Shown one piece after another: positions 27,362-35,823 of a stretch of DNA of 64,000 nt. A program made the translations under genes and the position numbers. Under the pieces are notes generated by a model, which saw nothing but the letters and a program-made list of their open reading frames with translations, ran no database searches and was not told where the DNA came from. Positions within the stretch are counted from its first letter, which is position 1. Every line of letters starts with the position of its first letter. Source of the DNA: Oscillospiraceae bacterium (GTDB lineage Bacteria; Bacillota; Clostridia; Saccharofermentanales; Saccharofermentanaceae); assembly GCA_902787975.1 (NCBI GenBank), contig CADAIP010000004.1, forward strand, positions 248,001 through 312,000. The letters run 5' to 3'.

Positions 27362-27386
27362 TTCTCATTCAAAAACAGAATAAATA

Positions 27387-27423
27387 AGGGCGTCTTGATA
27401 TTGATATCAGGGCGCCCTTTTTG
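27387..27423 (+). terminator. Rho-independent terminator of the 57-residue protein gene
   Basis: AGGGCG (27387-27392) pairs with CGCCCT (27413-27418), and a run of T follows to 27423. The long loop contains a second small palindrome (TTGATATTGATATCAG). Confidence 0.8.
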
Positions 27424-27425
27424 TA

Positions 27426-28409
27426 TCAGTTACTGTCAAGATGCCAGACCTTCGGATCATTCCAGTCGGAAGGCATTTCCACCCATTTAACGCCACTCAA
27501 ATACTCATCGAGGCGGTACCACTTGGCGTTCTGGGAATCGTACATCAGCCAGCCGTAATCTTCATACCAGTAAAGCCACTGTGCAGGTCTCAGGTAAGTA
27601 TTATAGTAGAAGTATGTATGCGTCTCCTCATCGACGTAGCAGCTTATGTATTCTTTATAAGGACACTCTCTTCCAAGTGCAGGAACATAAATGGAATCCT
27701 GCCCATAGTACCTTCCCTGCGTAGGCTTATCCATGTGCCATAACTTGTCTGTGTTGTAATAGGATGGCAGTTCTTCCCACTTACCTTTCTCCGTCTCTAT
27801 AAACCAGCATTGTTTATCATAATCGTATTCCATCCAGCCGTAATCACCGTAATCGGAAGAGATTCCCTGATACCAATACTGCCATATGGGCGGTGTCACA
27901 TTATTATTAAGCCAGAAATAGCAATCGGTATCCTTGTCATAATAGTTATCGCTGTTTGCATCATATGTGCATTCACGGCCGATCTCAGGTACATAGATAT
28001 GGTCATGTACTATTCCGTAACCGGGAGAATATTTTTTAAAACTCCGTGTCGATACATACGCAGTTCCCGTTGTAGTTCCGGCAGTGTTTACCGGACCCGA
28101 ATTGCCGGTATCATTTACGGTTTCATAGATGACAACATTATCCGTATTAGAACTCTTATTCAGTTCATCCTTAATATTAACTTTTAAGAGTATCACGACA
28201 AATAAAGCGATAATACCGACAAACCATAAGATACCCTGTATGTGAAACGGGAAAATACTTTGGTTATTTATATCAATGCTGTCATTATCGTTATAACTTT
28301 CATGATCGCCGCCACCGGAAGAACCTCCGGAAAAACCCGAATTTGAACCACCGGAGCTATAATCTGAACTCGAACTTGAATGTGAACTTGAACTATGATC
28401 TGAAGGCAT
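27426..28409 (-). CDS. Single-pass membrane protein with two aromatic-rich repeats
   Basis: This encodes 327 residues. A Ser/Gly-rich tract fills roughly residues 1-35. One membrane helix spans about 55-76, so the bulk lies outside. Two homologous repeats of about 95 residues follow (about 130-228 and 233-327). Each begins IYVPxxGREC, has an NxxxxPxxWxYWY core and YGWMxYD, and ends with WxxxPS and WHxD; Trp and Tyr are strikingly abundant. The repeats resemble cell-wall or carbohydrate-binding modules in composition, but no known family is recognised. GGGGA precedes the ATG. Confidence 0.75.
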   Translation of the reverse strand: MPSDHSSSSHSSSSSDYSSGGSNSGFSGGSSGGGDHESYNDNDSIDINNQSIFPFHIQGILWFVGIIALFVVILLKVNIKDELNKSSNTDNVVIYETVNDTGNSGPVNTAGTTTGTAYVSTRSFKKYSPGYGIVHDHIYVPEIGRECTYDANSDNYYDKDTDCYFWLNNNVTPPIWQYWYQGISSDYGDYGWMEYDYDKQCWFIETEKGKWEELPSYYNTDKLWHMDKPTQGRYYGQDSIYVPALGRECPYKEYISCYVDEETHTYFYYNTYLRPAQWLYWYEDYGWLMYDSQNAKWYRLDEYLSGVKWVEMPSDWNDPKVWHLDSN

Positions 28410-28492
28410 ATATCATCCCCGCCATTAAACCAAAGCAGCCGCCAATCACCCTATATGTATCATCATACACTATCGGGCCCCTGTAATACAGA

Positions 28493-29422
28493 TTAATGCT
28501 TTACGGGAGATGCCGGTTTCCTGTGTGCAGGAGCCTTCTTTTTCTTAATGTGGTTTCCGACGATCTCGGAAACATCTGAAATGGTCATGAAAGCTGATAC
28601 ATCTGCATCGTTGATAATCTTCTTGATAGCAGGAACTTCCACTCTCGTTATTACGCAGTAAAGGACGGTCTTTTTTCCGTTGCTTACCATACCCTTGCCT
28701 TCCATCTGCGTGCATGTTCTGCCGAGCTGCGAATAGATGGCATCTGCAATGTCTTTGCCGTGATCGGTAATGATCATTACCGACTTACCCTGCTCCATTC
28801 CGTTTTCGACGATATCAATGACCTTAGAAGTGATGAAATACGTAAGCAGGGAATACAGCGCTCTGTCAGGTCCGAACAGGAAGCCTGCCACGCCGTAAAT
28901 AATGATGTTGAAGAACAGCACGATCTGTCCTACGGAAAACTCTGTATTTTTCGACAGGAACATAGCGACGATCTCAGTACCGTCCAGGCATCCGCCGTGT
29001 CTTAAGATAAGACCTACACCGACGCCCAAGAGCACGCCGCCGAATACCACTACCAGGATCTCCTGTTCCGTGACAGCCTTCATGTCTTCGAAAACACCAA
29101 GGAAGACAGAGAACACCACCATCGCATAGATGGCCTTGATAAGAAATCTTATGCCCAGACGCTTAAAGCCCAGGATCATAAACGGAACGTTTAAAGCAAT
29201 CGTAAGGATACCGAGAGGCAGTCCCGACAGCTGGCTTATGATCATCGATATGCCGACGACGCCGCCGTCAAGGATAGTAAACGGAACGAGGAATTCCTCC
29301 AAAGCAAACGCAGCTATGACCGCACCCACAGTGATGAAGAACAGCGGTGCTATCCACTGTTTGAACATGTATTGTATCGTAATCGGTTGTTCTCTTTTCT
29401 GAGGTGCAGGTTTTCCGCTCAT
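28493..29422 (-). CDS. YitT-family membrane protein
   Basis: This encodes 309 residues from the ATG at 29422; a start 12 codons upstream would lie inside the terminator hairpin of the preceding gene and is rejected. Five or six hydrophobic helices fill residues 20-200, with the YitT landmarks LDGGVVGISMIIS and LRHGGCLDGTEIVA. The C-terminal DUF2179 domain (about 210-290) is cytosolic, with the segment QLGRTCTQMEGKG. Members are widespread in Firmicutes; a transport or signalling role is suspected but not established. The ribosome binding site is weak (ACGGA). Confidence 0.88.
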   Translation of the reverse strand: MSGKPAPQKREQPITIQYMFKQWIAPLFFITVGAVIAAFALEEFLVPFTILDGGVVGISMIISQLSGLPLGILTIALNVPFMILGFKRLGIRFLIKAIYAMVVFSVFLGVFEDMKAVTEQEILVVVFGGVLLGVGVGLILRHGGCLDGTEIVAMFLSKNTEFSVGQIVLFFNIIIYGVAGFLFGPDRALYSLLTYFITSKVIDIVENGMEQGKSVMIITDHGKDIADAIYSQLGRTCTQMEGKGMVSNGKKTVLYCVITRVEVPAIKKIINDADVSAFMTISDVSEIVGNHIKKKKAPAHRKPASPVKH

Positions 29423-29436
29423 ATTCCGTATTGTGT

Positions 29437-29462
29437 AAAGGGGTGCCGCTTTGGGCACCCCT
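29437..29462 (-). terminator. Terminator hairpin after the aconitase-like gene
   Basis: On the minus strand AGGGGTGCC pairs with GGCACCCCT around a 6-base loop, followed by TTT. The stem is strong; the T tract is short, so some read-through into the YitT gene is possible. Confidence 0.65.
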
Positions 29463-29471
29463 CATAAGTCC

Positions 29472-31769
29472 TTATTTCTGCCTGTTGAAGTTGATGAGGC
29501 ATCCGTCAAGGATTATCTGACGCTCACGGTCTGTGAGGTCGCCCAAAGTCAAAGTGAATTCCTTTGTCTCATTGCCCTTGATTGCAATTGCCTTGATCGT
29601 ATCAGCCTTTGTCTCGACTGCCGTTCTGATTCCCGGGAAGAGAATGTAGTCGAGGTTGGAGAAAGGCAGGTCGCCCTTCTCGATGATGAAAGGCAGCATA
29701 CCCCAGTTGATGAGGTTGGATCTGTATCTCTTTGTAGCATACTCGTTTGCGATGTTAGCCCATCCGCCAAGCACTTTCTGGCAGGAAGCAGCCTGTTCTC
29801 TTGCAGAACCGTCACCGGGCTTAACTGCGAAGATGCAAGAACCGAAGCCGATTGCTTTCTTGTCACCGTGCTCGAAAGATACGATGCTCTTAACGACCTG
29901 CATTACGTCGTGGAGGCCGTCTACAGCCTGACAGGGCTTCTCGCCTGCAACAAGTGCAGCCTCAGCCTTCTGGATGTTCTTGGCGCGTCCTACGTAGTCA
30001 GGATCCTTACGTGAGAGTGTGAACTCAGCAAGGCCCAAAGGATTGGATCTGTAAGAAGATGTCTCGCCTGAAGGGATGAGCTCGTCTGTTGTAGTAACGG
30101 GATCGTGGATCTCAGATACGACCTGAAGAACGAGGTTCTCCGGAAGTGCTTCCATCTTCGGCCAGTCCTTGATGTTAGGTCCGAACTGGATCTCTGTGTT
30201 AGGATCTGCAACGCCCTTGGAATCGAAAACTCTGTTGGCGTAGATCTTTGAATCGAATGTGTAAGCGTAGTTGTTAAGCTCGCCCGTGAACTCCGTAGCG
30301 GGTGTAAGAACGCCCTTGTTTGCTGCCGTTGCTGCGATGGATCTTGCGTCCATGAGCGCAACGGAAGAAATCTGGCCGCTCTGTACCTTTGAACCTTCTC
30401 TGTTCGGGAAGTTTCTTGTGGAGTGACGGATGGAGAATGCGTTGTTTGCAGGTGTATCGCCGGCACCGAAGCAAGGTCCGCAGAATGCAGTCTTGAGGAT
30501 TGCACCTGTCTCAAGGAGTGTAGCTGCAACGCCGTTTCTTACGAGTTCCATGTAAACAGGTGTTGATGCAGGATAGATGGACATTGTGAACTTGTCAGAA
30601 CCAATGTACTTGCCCTTCATGATGTCAGCTGCAGCGCAGATATTCTCGAATCCGCCGCCTGCGCATCCTGCGATGATACCCTGGTCTACCATGAGCTTGC
30701 CGCCCTGGATCTTGTCCTTAAGTGAATACTCGATCTTGTCGCCGAAAGAAACCTTTGCTCTCTCCTCTGTCTCAGCGATCATCTGCTCGAGATTTGCATT
30801 AACATACTCGATCTCGTAAGCAATCGAAGGATGGAAAGGCATAGCGATCATAGGCTTGATCGTAGAGAGGTCAACGATAACTGCACCGTCATAGTATGTA
30901 ACATCAGCAGGTGCGAGTTTCTTATAGTCGCCCTTTCTGCCGTGGATCTCAAAGAACTGCTCTGTCTTCTCATCTGTCTGCCAGATTGAAGAAAGGCATG
31001 TTGTCTCTGTAGTCATAACGTCGATGCCGATCCTGAAATCAGCAGAGAGGCTTGCAACACCGGGGCCTACGAACTCCATTACCTTGTTCTTTACATAGCC
31101 GGAGTTGAATACCTTACCGATGATCGCAAGAGCAACGTCCTGGGGACCTACGCCCTTCATCGGCTCGCCTGTGAGGTAAATAGCGATTACGTCAGGCATC
31201 TTGATGTCATATGTCTGTGAGAGGAGCTGCTTAACGAGCTCAGGTCCGCCCTCACCCATAGCCATGGTACCGAGAGCACCGTAACGGGTGTGTGAGTCAG
31301 AACCGAGGATCATGCCGCCGCATGTAGCGAGCATCTCTCTTGCGTACTGGTGGATAACTGCCTGATGAGGAGGTACATAGATTCCGCCGTACTTCTTGGC
31401 AGCTGTAAGTCCGAACATGTGGTCATCTTCGTTGATCGTTCCGCCTACTGCGCAAAGTGAGTTGTGGCAGTTAGTGAGAACGTAAGGAATCGGGAACTTC
31501 TCAAGACCTGAAGCTCTTGCAGTCTGGATGATTCCTACATATGTGATGTCGTGTGAAGTCAGCTTATCGAACTTGATCTTAAGCTGATCCATGTTATCTG
31601 ATGTGTTGTGATCCTTAAGGATGCCGTAAGCGATCGTGCCCTGCTTAGCGGATACCTTGTCAGCAGCCTTGCCTGACTTGGCAGCAACTGCTTCAGCAGC
31701 ACCGGCTGAATCTTCGATGAGTTCAGCGCCGTTAATGAGCCAAGCGCCGTTTTCGAGTGTGGAAATCAT
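29472..31769 (-). CDS. Aconitase-superfamily hydratase (aconitate hydratase or YbhJ-like)
   Basis: This encodes 765 residues. Aconitase hallmarks are present: [12 protein letters not shown] at 156-167 and the three [4Fe-4S] ligands as Cys369 (IIAGCAGG) and Cys430/Cys433 (CGPCFG). A C-terminal swivel-type domain includes GFGSCIFA and the [12 protein letters not shown] segment near 690. It is shorter than AcnA (about 890) and closer in size to the YbhJ-like hydratase branch, so citrate/isocitrate is the default substrate but another hydroxy-acid is possible. No citrate synthase or isocitrate dehydrogenase gene is adjacent. GAGGTAA precedes the ATG, and a pair of long palindromes lies upstream. 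Confidence 0.85.
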   Translation of the reverse strand: MISTLENGAWLINGAELIEDSAGAAEAVAAKSGKAADKVSAKQGTIAYGILKDHNTSDNMDQLKIKFDKLTSHDITYVGIIQTARASGLEKFPIPYVLTNCHNSLCAVGGTINEDDHMFGLTAAKKYGGIYVPPHQAVIHQYAREMLATCGGMILGSDSHTRYGALGTMAMGEGGPELVKQLLSQTYDIKMPDVIAIYLTGEPMKGVGPQDVALAIIGKVFNSGYVKNKVMEFVGPGVASLSADFRIGIDVMTTETTCLSSIWQTDEKTEQFFEIHGRKGDYKKLAPADVTYYDGAVIVDLSTIKPMIAMPFHPSIAYEIEYVNANLEQMIAETEERAKVSFGDKIEYSLKDKIQGGKLMVDQGIIAGCAGGGFENICAAADIMKGKYIGSDKFTMSIYPASTPVYMELVRNGVAATLLETGAILKTAFCGPCFGAGDTPANNAFSIRHSTRNFPNREGSKVQSGQISSVALMDARSIAATAANKGVLTPATEFTGELNNYAYTFDSKIYANRVFDSKGVADPNTEIQFGPNIKDWPKMEALPENLVLQVVSEIHDPVTTTDELIPSGETSSYRSNPLGLAEFTLSRKDPDYVGRAKNIQKAEAALVAGEKPCQAVDGLHDVMQVVKSIVSFEHGDKKAIGFGSCIFAVKPGDGSAREQAASCQKVLGGWANIANEYATKRYRSNLINWGMLPFIIEKGDLPFSNLDYILFPGIRTAVETKADTIKAIAIKGNETKEFTLTLGDLTDRERQIILDGCLINFNRQK

Positions 31770-31860
31770 AGTAATTACCTCATTTATGCATAAATTACGC
31801 GGTTAATTATACAAGTTAGAGGCTCTATATTCAAATAATAAATAAGGCAAAAAGATACCG

Positions 31861-31971
31861 TACGTAAATCGTACAGTAAAACACCCCACTTCACTGTACA
31901 AATTACGTATTTTCGCGCCAAAATACGCAAATCGTACAGTACAGGAAGCAATTTACTGTATGATTTGCGTA
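31861..31971. repeat. Two tandem long inverted repeats upstream of the hydratase gene
   Basis: Copy 1 has arms 31861-31877 and 31893-31909 (15 of 17 bases pairing). Copy 2 has arms 31924-31941 and 31954-31971 (17 of 18 pairing). The outer part of each arm reads TACGYAAAT and the inner part GTACAGT, and the copies are offset by 63 bases. They lie between the hydratase start (31769) and the terminator of the next gene. They may be a repetitive extragenic palindrome or an operator array; the sequence alone does not decide. Confidence 0.8.
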
Positions 31972-31987
31972 CTTCCTTCACGCGCTC

Positions 31988-32020
31988 AAAAAAAGCCGGA
32001 ATCCGAAGTGGATCCCGGGC
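31988..32020 (-). terminator. Terminator after the paralogous lipoprotein pair
   Basis: On the minus strand a GC-rich stem (32020-32010 pairing with 32004-31995) with an ACTTC loop is followed by seven T residues. Confidence 0.8.
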
Positions 32021-32035
32021 CCCTGAAAATGTGTA

Positions 32036-32764
32036 TTACTTCAACGACAGCGGTGATTCAAACCCGAGTTCACCGCAGAAGAAGCTTATGCACTTGTCTG
32101 CCGCTTCAAAATCACCGATGCTGAGCATCCTTATGACAACATCGTCTTTCATGAACGTTCCTACAGCCACACAGCCGTTGGCAGATTCATAATAGCCTAT
32201 CGTATATGTGTAGCCGTTAGCTGTTCCTGAAGAATACCGGTACGAGTCTTTCTTTTGCGAAAAAGCATCGTACAATGCCTGGGCTGATGTGTTATCGGCA
32301 AGCGTGATCTCGTAGATCTCAGATGTAGTCGATCTGCCGTTCGATTCAGCCGCGTTTTTGTCGATGCACATTACCAGTTCATTCACTTTGACATCGGGAA
32401 AAGACTTCCCGTCCAGGTTAAAGATTGAAGAATACAAAGCAGTTGCTTCATCACTGTCTTTGGCAATGTAATAGACCGATGCAGAATCAAAGCCGCCCCA
32501 CAGATTGATCATTTCCTGTTGATCGCCAACCTGTGTCATGCCATAAGCTTTTGCAGCATCAAGGACATCTTTTTCTGCCTGAACTTCTGAATCAGTTACA
32601 GAAGTATCAGTGTCTGTAACTGAAGACTCAGCAGAAATTGAACTTTCTATATCTGAACTCTTTATGCCTGTATCAGATTCTTTAGCGGGTGCATTCGAAC
32701 ATCCTGCAAAACAAAGAGCCGTCATAACAGTTGCCATAGCAACCGCAAAAAAATTTCTATTCAT
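32036..32764 (-). CDS. Lipoprotein of unknown function, paralogue A
   Basis: This encodes 242 residues. The signal peptide ends in lipobox FAGC with the lipidated Cys near residue 22. A Ser/Thr/Asp-rich tether (about 25-65) leads to a globular domain of about 170 residues. That domain aligns with the neighbouring upstream lipoprotein: shared features are AKAYGM/AKGFGM, (S)SVYY, a CIDK/CMDY segment, SSGxxNGYxYxIxY and a C-terminal FFCxELxxxSPxxL. No known family was recognised. GGGGTAT precedes the ATG, and a strong terminator follows the stop. Confidence 0.8.
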   Translation of the reverse strand: MNRNFFAVAMATVMTALCFAGCSNAPAKESDTGIKSSDIESSISAESSVTDTDTSVTDSEVQAEKDVLDAAKAYGMTQVGDQQEMINLWGGFDSASVYYIAKDSDEATALYSSIFNLDGKSFPDVKVNELVMCIDKNAAESNGRSTTSEIYEITLADNTSAQALYDAFSQKKDSYRYSSGTANGYTYTIGYYESANGCVAVGTFMKDDVVIRMLSIGDFEAADKCISFFCGELGFESPLSLK

Positions 32765-32800
32765 AGATACCCCATTTAGTTAATGCGCACTCAATTAATC

Positions 32801-33601
32801 TTATTTATTCAAATTCATTGGTGATACCAGTCTCAGTTCATTACAGAAAAACTCACAGCAATTGTTTTCCGGAACTATATCGCCAGTGTTGTTAATGTAA
32901 ATAACTGTATTTCCCTGTTTGTATACACCTATCGCCAGCCTTCGCGTTTCTGTCCCAACATAGCTTATTGAATATGAATATCCGTTCTCTTCGCCGGAAG
33001 AAAAGTGATCATAATCAGAAATCCTTTGGCGGGTAAGCTCATATAGCTCATTAGCTGATTCTTCGTCAATAAAAGTAATCATATGGATTTCAGTAAGGTA
33101 ATTGGGTACAGTATCATCCACCACCTCTTTGTAATCCATGCAAATAACACATTCAGTTACAAGATTTTCCGGAGACGGGCTTTCATTTATGAGATAGCTG
33201 GCCCAATACCACTTGTTAGCTTCTTCGCTGTCCTTGATATCATAGTAAACTGAAGAATAATCCACTTCATCAGGTTTGGTCACAGCGATATATTCTGCAT
33301 AAGAATCGGCTTCATACATACCAAATCCCTTTGCCGTTTTACAAATCGAATCCGGATTTGAAATGTCGATATCAACTGCCGGTTCTGCTGTGCTGTTCTC
33401 TGACTCCTCAACTGTAGTCTCTGTTGTATTGGTGTTTGTTTCAGCATCTGTCTCTTCAATAGAAGCCTCGGTCGTAGTGGTGGTTGCTTCAACCTCTGTT
33501 TCACTTGTTACAGATTCTGATGCAGGTGTCTGTGTGCATCCTGCAAGGCATACAGCCGACAATGATACAGTCATTGCCTTAAGCAACAACTTCTTTTTCA
33601 T
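32801..33601 (-). CDS. Lipoprotein of unknown function, paralogue B
   Basis: This encodes 266 residues from the ATG at 33601, which has GGGAGGA upstream and begins a good signal peptide ending in lipobox LAGC. A long Thr/Glu-rich tether (about 25-80) separates the lipid anchor from a domain homologous to that of the next gene. It lies 36 bases upstream of its paralogue with no terminator between, so the two are probably co-transcribed products of a tandem duplication that has diverged widely. The role is unknown. Confidence 0.8.
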   Translation of the reverse strand: MKKKLLLKAMTVSLSAVCLAGCTQTPASESVTSETEVEATTTTTEASIEETDAETNTNTTETTVEESENSTAEPAVDIDISNPDSICKTAKGFGMYEADSYAEYIAVTKPDEVDYSSVYYDIKDSEEANKWYWASYLINESPSPENLVTECVICMDYKEVVDDTVPNYLTEIHMITFIDEESANELYELTRQRISDYDHFSSGEENGYSYSISYVGTETRRLAIGVYKQGNTVIYINNTGDIVPENNCCEFFCNELRLVSPMNLNK

Positions 33602-33744
33602 AAATAGATCCTCCCTTGATAAACAAAAACCGGAACTTTTCCGGATAACCTTATTCCTAAAAAATATTATAGGTTTTCCGGATTCCCCGTTCCATATAAA
33701 TCGTATGTACAAAATATACAATCCGGACGTCCGGCGCAGGGTAA

Positions 33745-33779
33745 ACAAATAAAACAGGGGCCGCATTACGCGGACCCCC
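33745..33779 (-). terminator. Terminator of pgi
   Basis: On the minus strand GGGGTCCGC pairs with GCGGCCCC around GTAAT, followed by a T-rich tract (TGTTTTATTTG). Confidence 0.8.
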
Positions 33780-33807
33780 GTCTGTTCAAAGCAATTGCTT
33801 GCCTTAA

Positions 33808-35157
33808 TTATTTGTTGAGTCTTGCCTCAAGAGCAGCCTTCTGGTCTTCGTAGCCTGGCTTGCCAAGAAGAGCGAACATGTTCTTCTTGTAAGCCTCAAC
33901 ACCGGGCTGGTTGAAAGGATTTACGGCGAGGAGATAGCCTGAGATGCCGCAAGCCTTTTCGAAGAAGTAGATGAGCTCACCCAATGAGTAAGCTGTCTGG
34001 TCAGGCATGTGGATCAGGAGGTTCGGAACCTTACCGTCAACGTGAGCAAGGATCGTGCCCTGCATTGCCTTTGCATTAACTTCGTTCATGTCCATGCCGG
34101 AGAGGAAGTTAAGACCGTCGAGGTTTGTCTTGTCGTTAGGGATCTCGAAAGTTCTTCTGGGCTGATCGATCTGGACAACTGTCTCATACATGATCCTTGC
34201 GCCGTCCTGGATGAACTGACCCATGGAGTGGAGATCTGTTGTGTTGTCAACGCCTGCCGGGAAGATACCTCTTCTGTCCTTACCTTCAGACTCACCGTAG
34301 AGCTGCTTCCACCACTCTGTCATGAAGTGGAATGAAGGCTCATAGTTGACCATAACTTCTGTTGAATAACCTGATCTTAAGAGACAGTTACGTACTGCAG
34401 CATACTGATAGCAGGGATTCTCTGCCAAAGGAAGCTTCTTGTAAGCCTTGGAAGCGTCTCTTGCGCCCTTCATGAGCTCTCTGATGTCGATGCCTGCAAC
34501 AGCGATAGGAAGAAGTCCTACGGCTGTAAGAACGGAGAATCTTCCGCCTACGTCATCAGGTACTACGAAGCTCTCGTAACCTTCCTTGTCAGCGAGGCCC
34601 TTCAAAGCTCCTCTAGCCTTATCTGTTGTGGCATAGATCCTCTCCTTTGCGCCTTCCTTGCCGTACTTGTTCTCCATGTATGCACGGAGGATACGGAAAG
34701 CGATAGCAGGCTCTGTTGTTGTACCTGACTTTGAGATGATGTTGAGGGAGATATCCTTGCCTTCGATGATGTCCATCATGTCTGCAAGATATGTAGCGCT
34801 GATTGAGTTACCGCAGAAAAGGATGAGGGGGCTCTTTCTTACCTTCTTTGAAGCTGCATTAGCAAAAGAGTGGCCTAAGAGCTCGATAACGGCACGTGCG
34901 CCGAGATATGAACCGCCGATGCCGATTACGACGAGAACGTCAGAATCTCTTCTGATCTTCTGAGCTGCCTTGCGGATACGTGCAAATTCTTCTTTATCAT
35001 AGTTTGTGGGGAGGTCGAGCCATCCGAGGAAATCATTTCCGGGGCCGTTCTTCTTGTGAAGCATATCAGAAGCGGCTTTAACCTGGGGCTCCATTCTTGC
35101 GACTGCCTCTTCGCCGCCGATGAAGTCGAGGGCGTTCTGGTAATCAAATGTAATCAT
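33808..35157 (-). CDS. pgi: Glucose-6-phosphate isomerase
   Basis: This encodes 449 residues, the length of the short Firmicutes Pgi. It interconverts glucose-6-phosphate and fructose-6-phosphate. Family features seen are [12 protein letters not shown] near 77, the phosphate-binding [10 protein letters not shown] near 142 and the active-site-region [11 protein letters not shown] near 204. The later segment [13 protein letters not shown] also fits the family. AAGGAGAA precedes the ATG, and a terminator follows, so it is a single-gene unit, divergent from the DUF4364 gene. Confidence 0.97.
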   Translation of the reverse strand: MITFDYQNALDFIGGEEAVARMEPQVKAASDMLHKKNGPGNDFLGWLDLPTNYDKEEFARIRKAAQKIRRDSDVLVVIGIGGSYLGARAVIELLGHSFANAASKKVRKSPLILFCGNSISATYLADMMDIIEGKDISLNIISKSGTTTEPAIAFRILRAYMENKYGKEGAKERIYATTDKARGALKGLADKEGYESFVVPDDVGGRFSVLTAVGLLPIAVAGIDIRELMKGARDASKAYKKLPLAENPCYQYAAVRNCLLRSGYSTEVMVNYEPSFHFMTEWWKQLYGESEGKDRRGIFPAGVDNTTDLHSMGQFIQDGARIMYETVVQIDQPRRTFEIPNDKTNLDGLNFLSGMDMNEVNAKAMQGTILAHVDGKVPNLLIHMPDQTAYSLGELIYFFEKACGISGYLLAVNPFNQPGVEAYKKNMFALLGKPGYEDQKAALEARLNK

Positions 35158-35272
35158 TTTCTTAATTCTCCTTACAGGTTTAATTCAAAAATCATACAGA
35201 GTATACACCCGAAAAAATCGATTTACGAGTATAATTGCATCAGGATTTCATTACATTTGCCAAGGAATAAAC

Positions 35273-35821
35273 ATGTCTGATATTTCTATTGCAGAATCGA
35301 AAATACAAATTCTTTATCTCGTAGACCGTGCGCCCGGCGTAAGCTACCATCTTCTGATGGAAAAGTGCATGGAATCGCTCTATACAGACTTTTTCACGTT
35401 TTCGAGATCATATGAGGAACTGATATCAGGCAATCTCATGGATAAGAGCAGTTCCGGCGCTTTTACAGGTGATGCCGTGGGTTCTACTGAGAATCTTACA
35501 CTTACGGACGGCGGAAGGGCCGTTTTAAACGACCTTTTGTCCTCCCTCAACGCTCCTTTGCGCGCCCGTCTTGATGAGGCGGCAAGTGCGATCGTCAGCG
35601 ACATGGCTGCAAATTCAGGCATCAATGCCTCCATGGAGATTACCGAAGACGGCAAATTCCGCGTTAACTTAAGTTATGCAGGCGGCGAAAAGCCTTTCTC
35701 TGCCACACTTACAGTGGACGACGAAGCTACGGCAACAAAACTCTGCAAACAGTGGAAAAACAGCTGCACAAAGGCTTCAGACGAGCTTATCAGGCTCATT
35801 CTTTCAGATCAGAATTCCTGA
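35273..35821 (+). CDS. DUF4364 family protein
   Basis: This encodes 182 residues. The N-terminal 75 residues look like a winged-helix fold (SKIQILYLVDRAPGVSYHLL and the TLTDGGRAVL element), as in other DUF4364 members of Clostridia, which suggests a DNA-binding regulator. The C-terminal half is a beta-rich domain. The target is unknown. AAGGAAT precedes the ATG. Its stop is two bases from the end of the convergent 1035-residue protein gene, with no terminator in between. Confidence 0.82.
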   Translation: MSDISIAESKIQILYLVDRAPGVSYHLLMEKCMESLYTDFFTFSRSYEELISGNLMDKSSSGAFTGDAVGSTENLTLTDGGRAVLNDLLSSLNAPLRARLDEAASAIVSDMAANSGINASMEITEDGKFRVNLSYAGGEKPFSATLTVDDEATATKLCKQWKNSCTKASDELIRLILSDQNS

Positions 35822-35823
35822 TC

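Noticed and set aside
29423..29458. Longer N-terminus for the YitT protein
   Set aside because: The extra codons lie inside the terminator hairpin of the preceding gene and lack a ribosome binding site.
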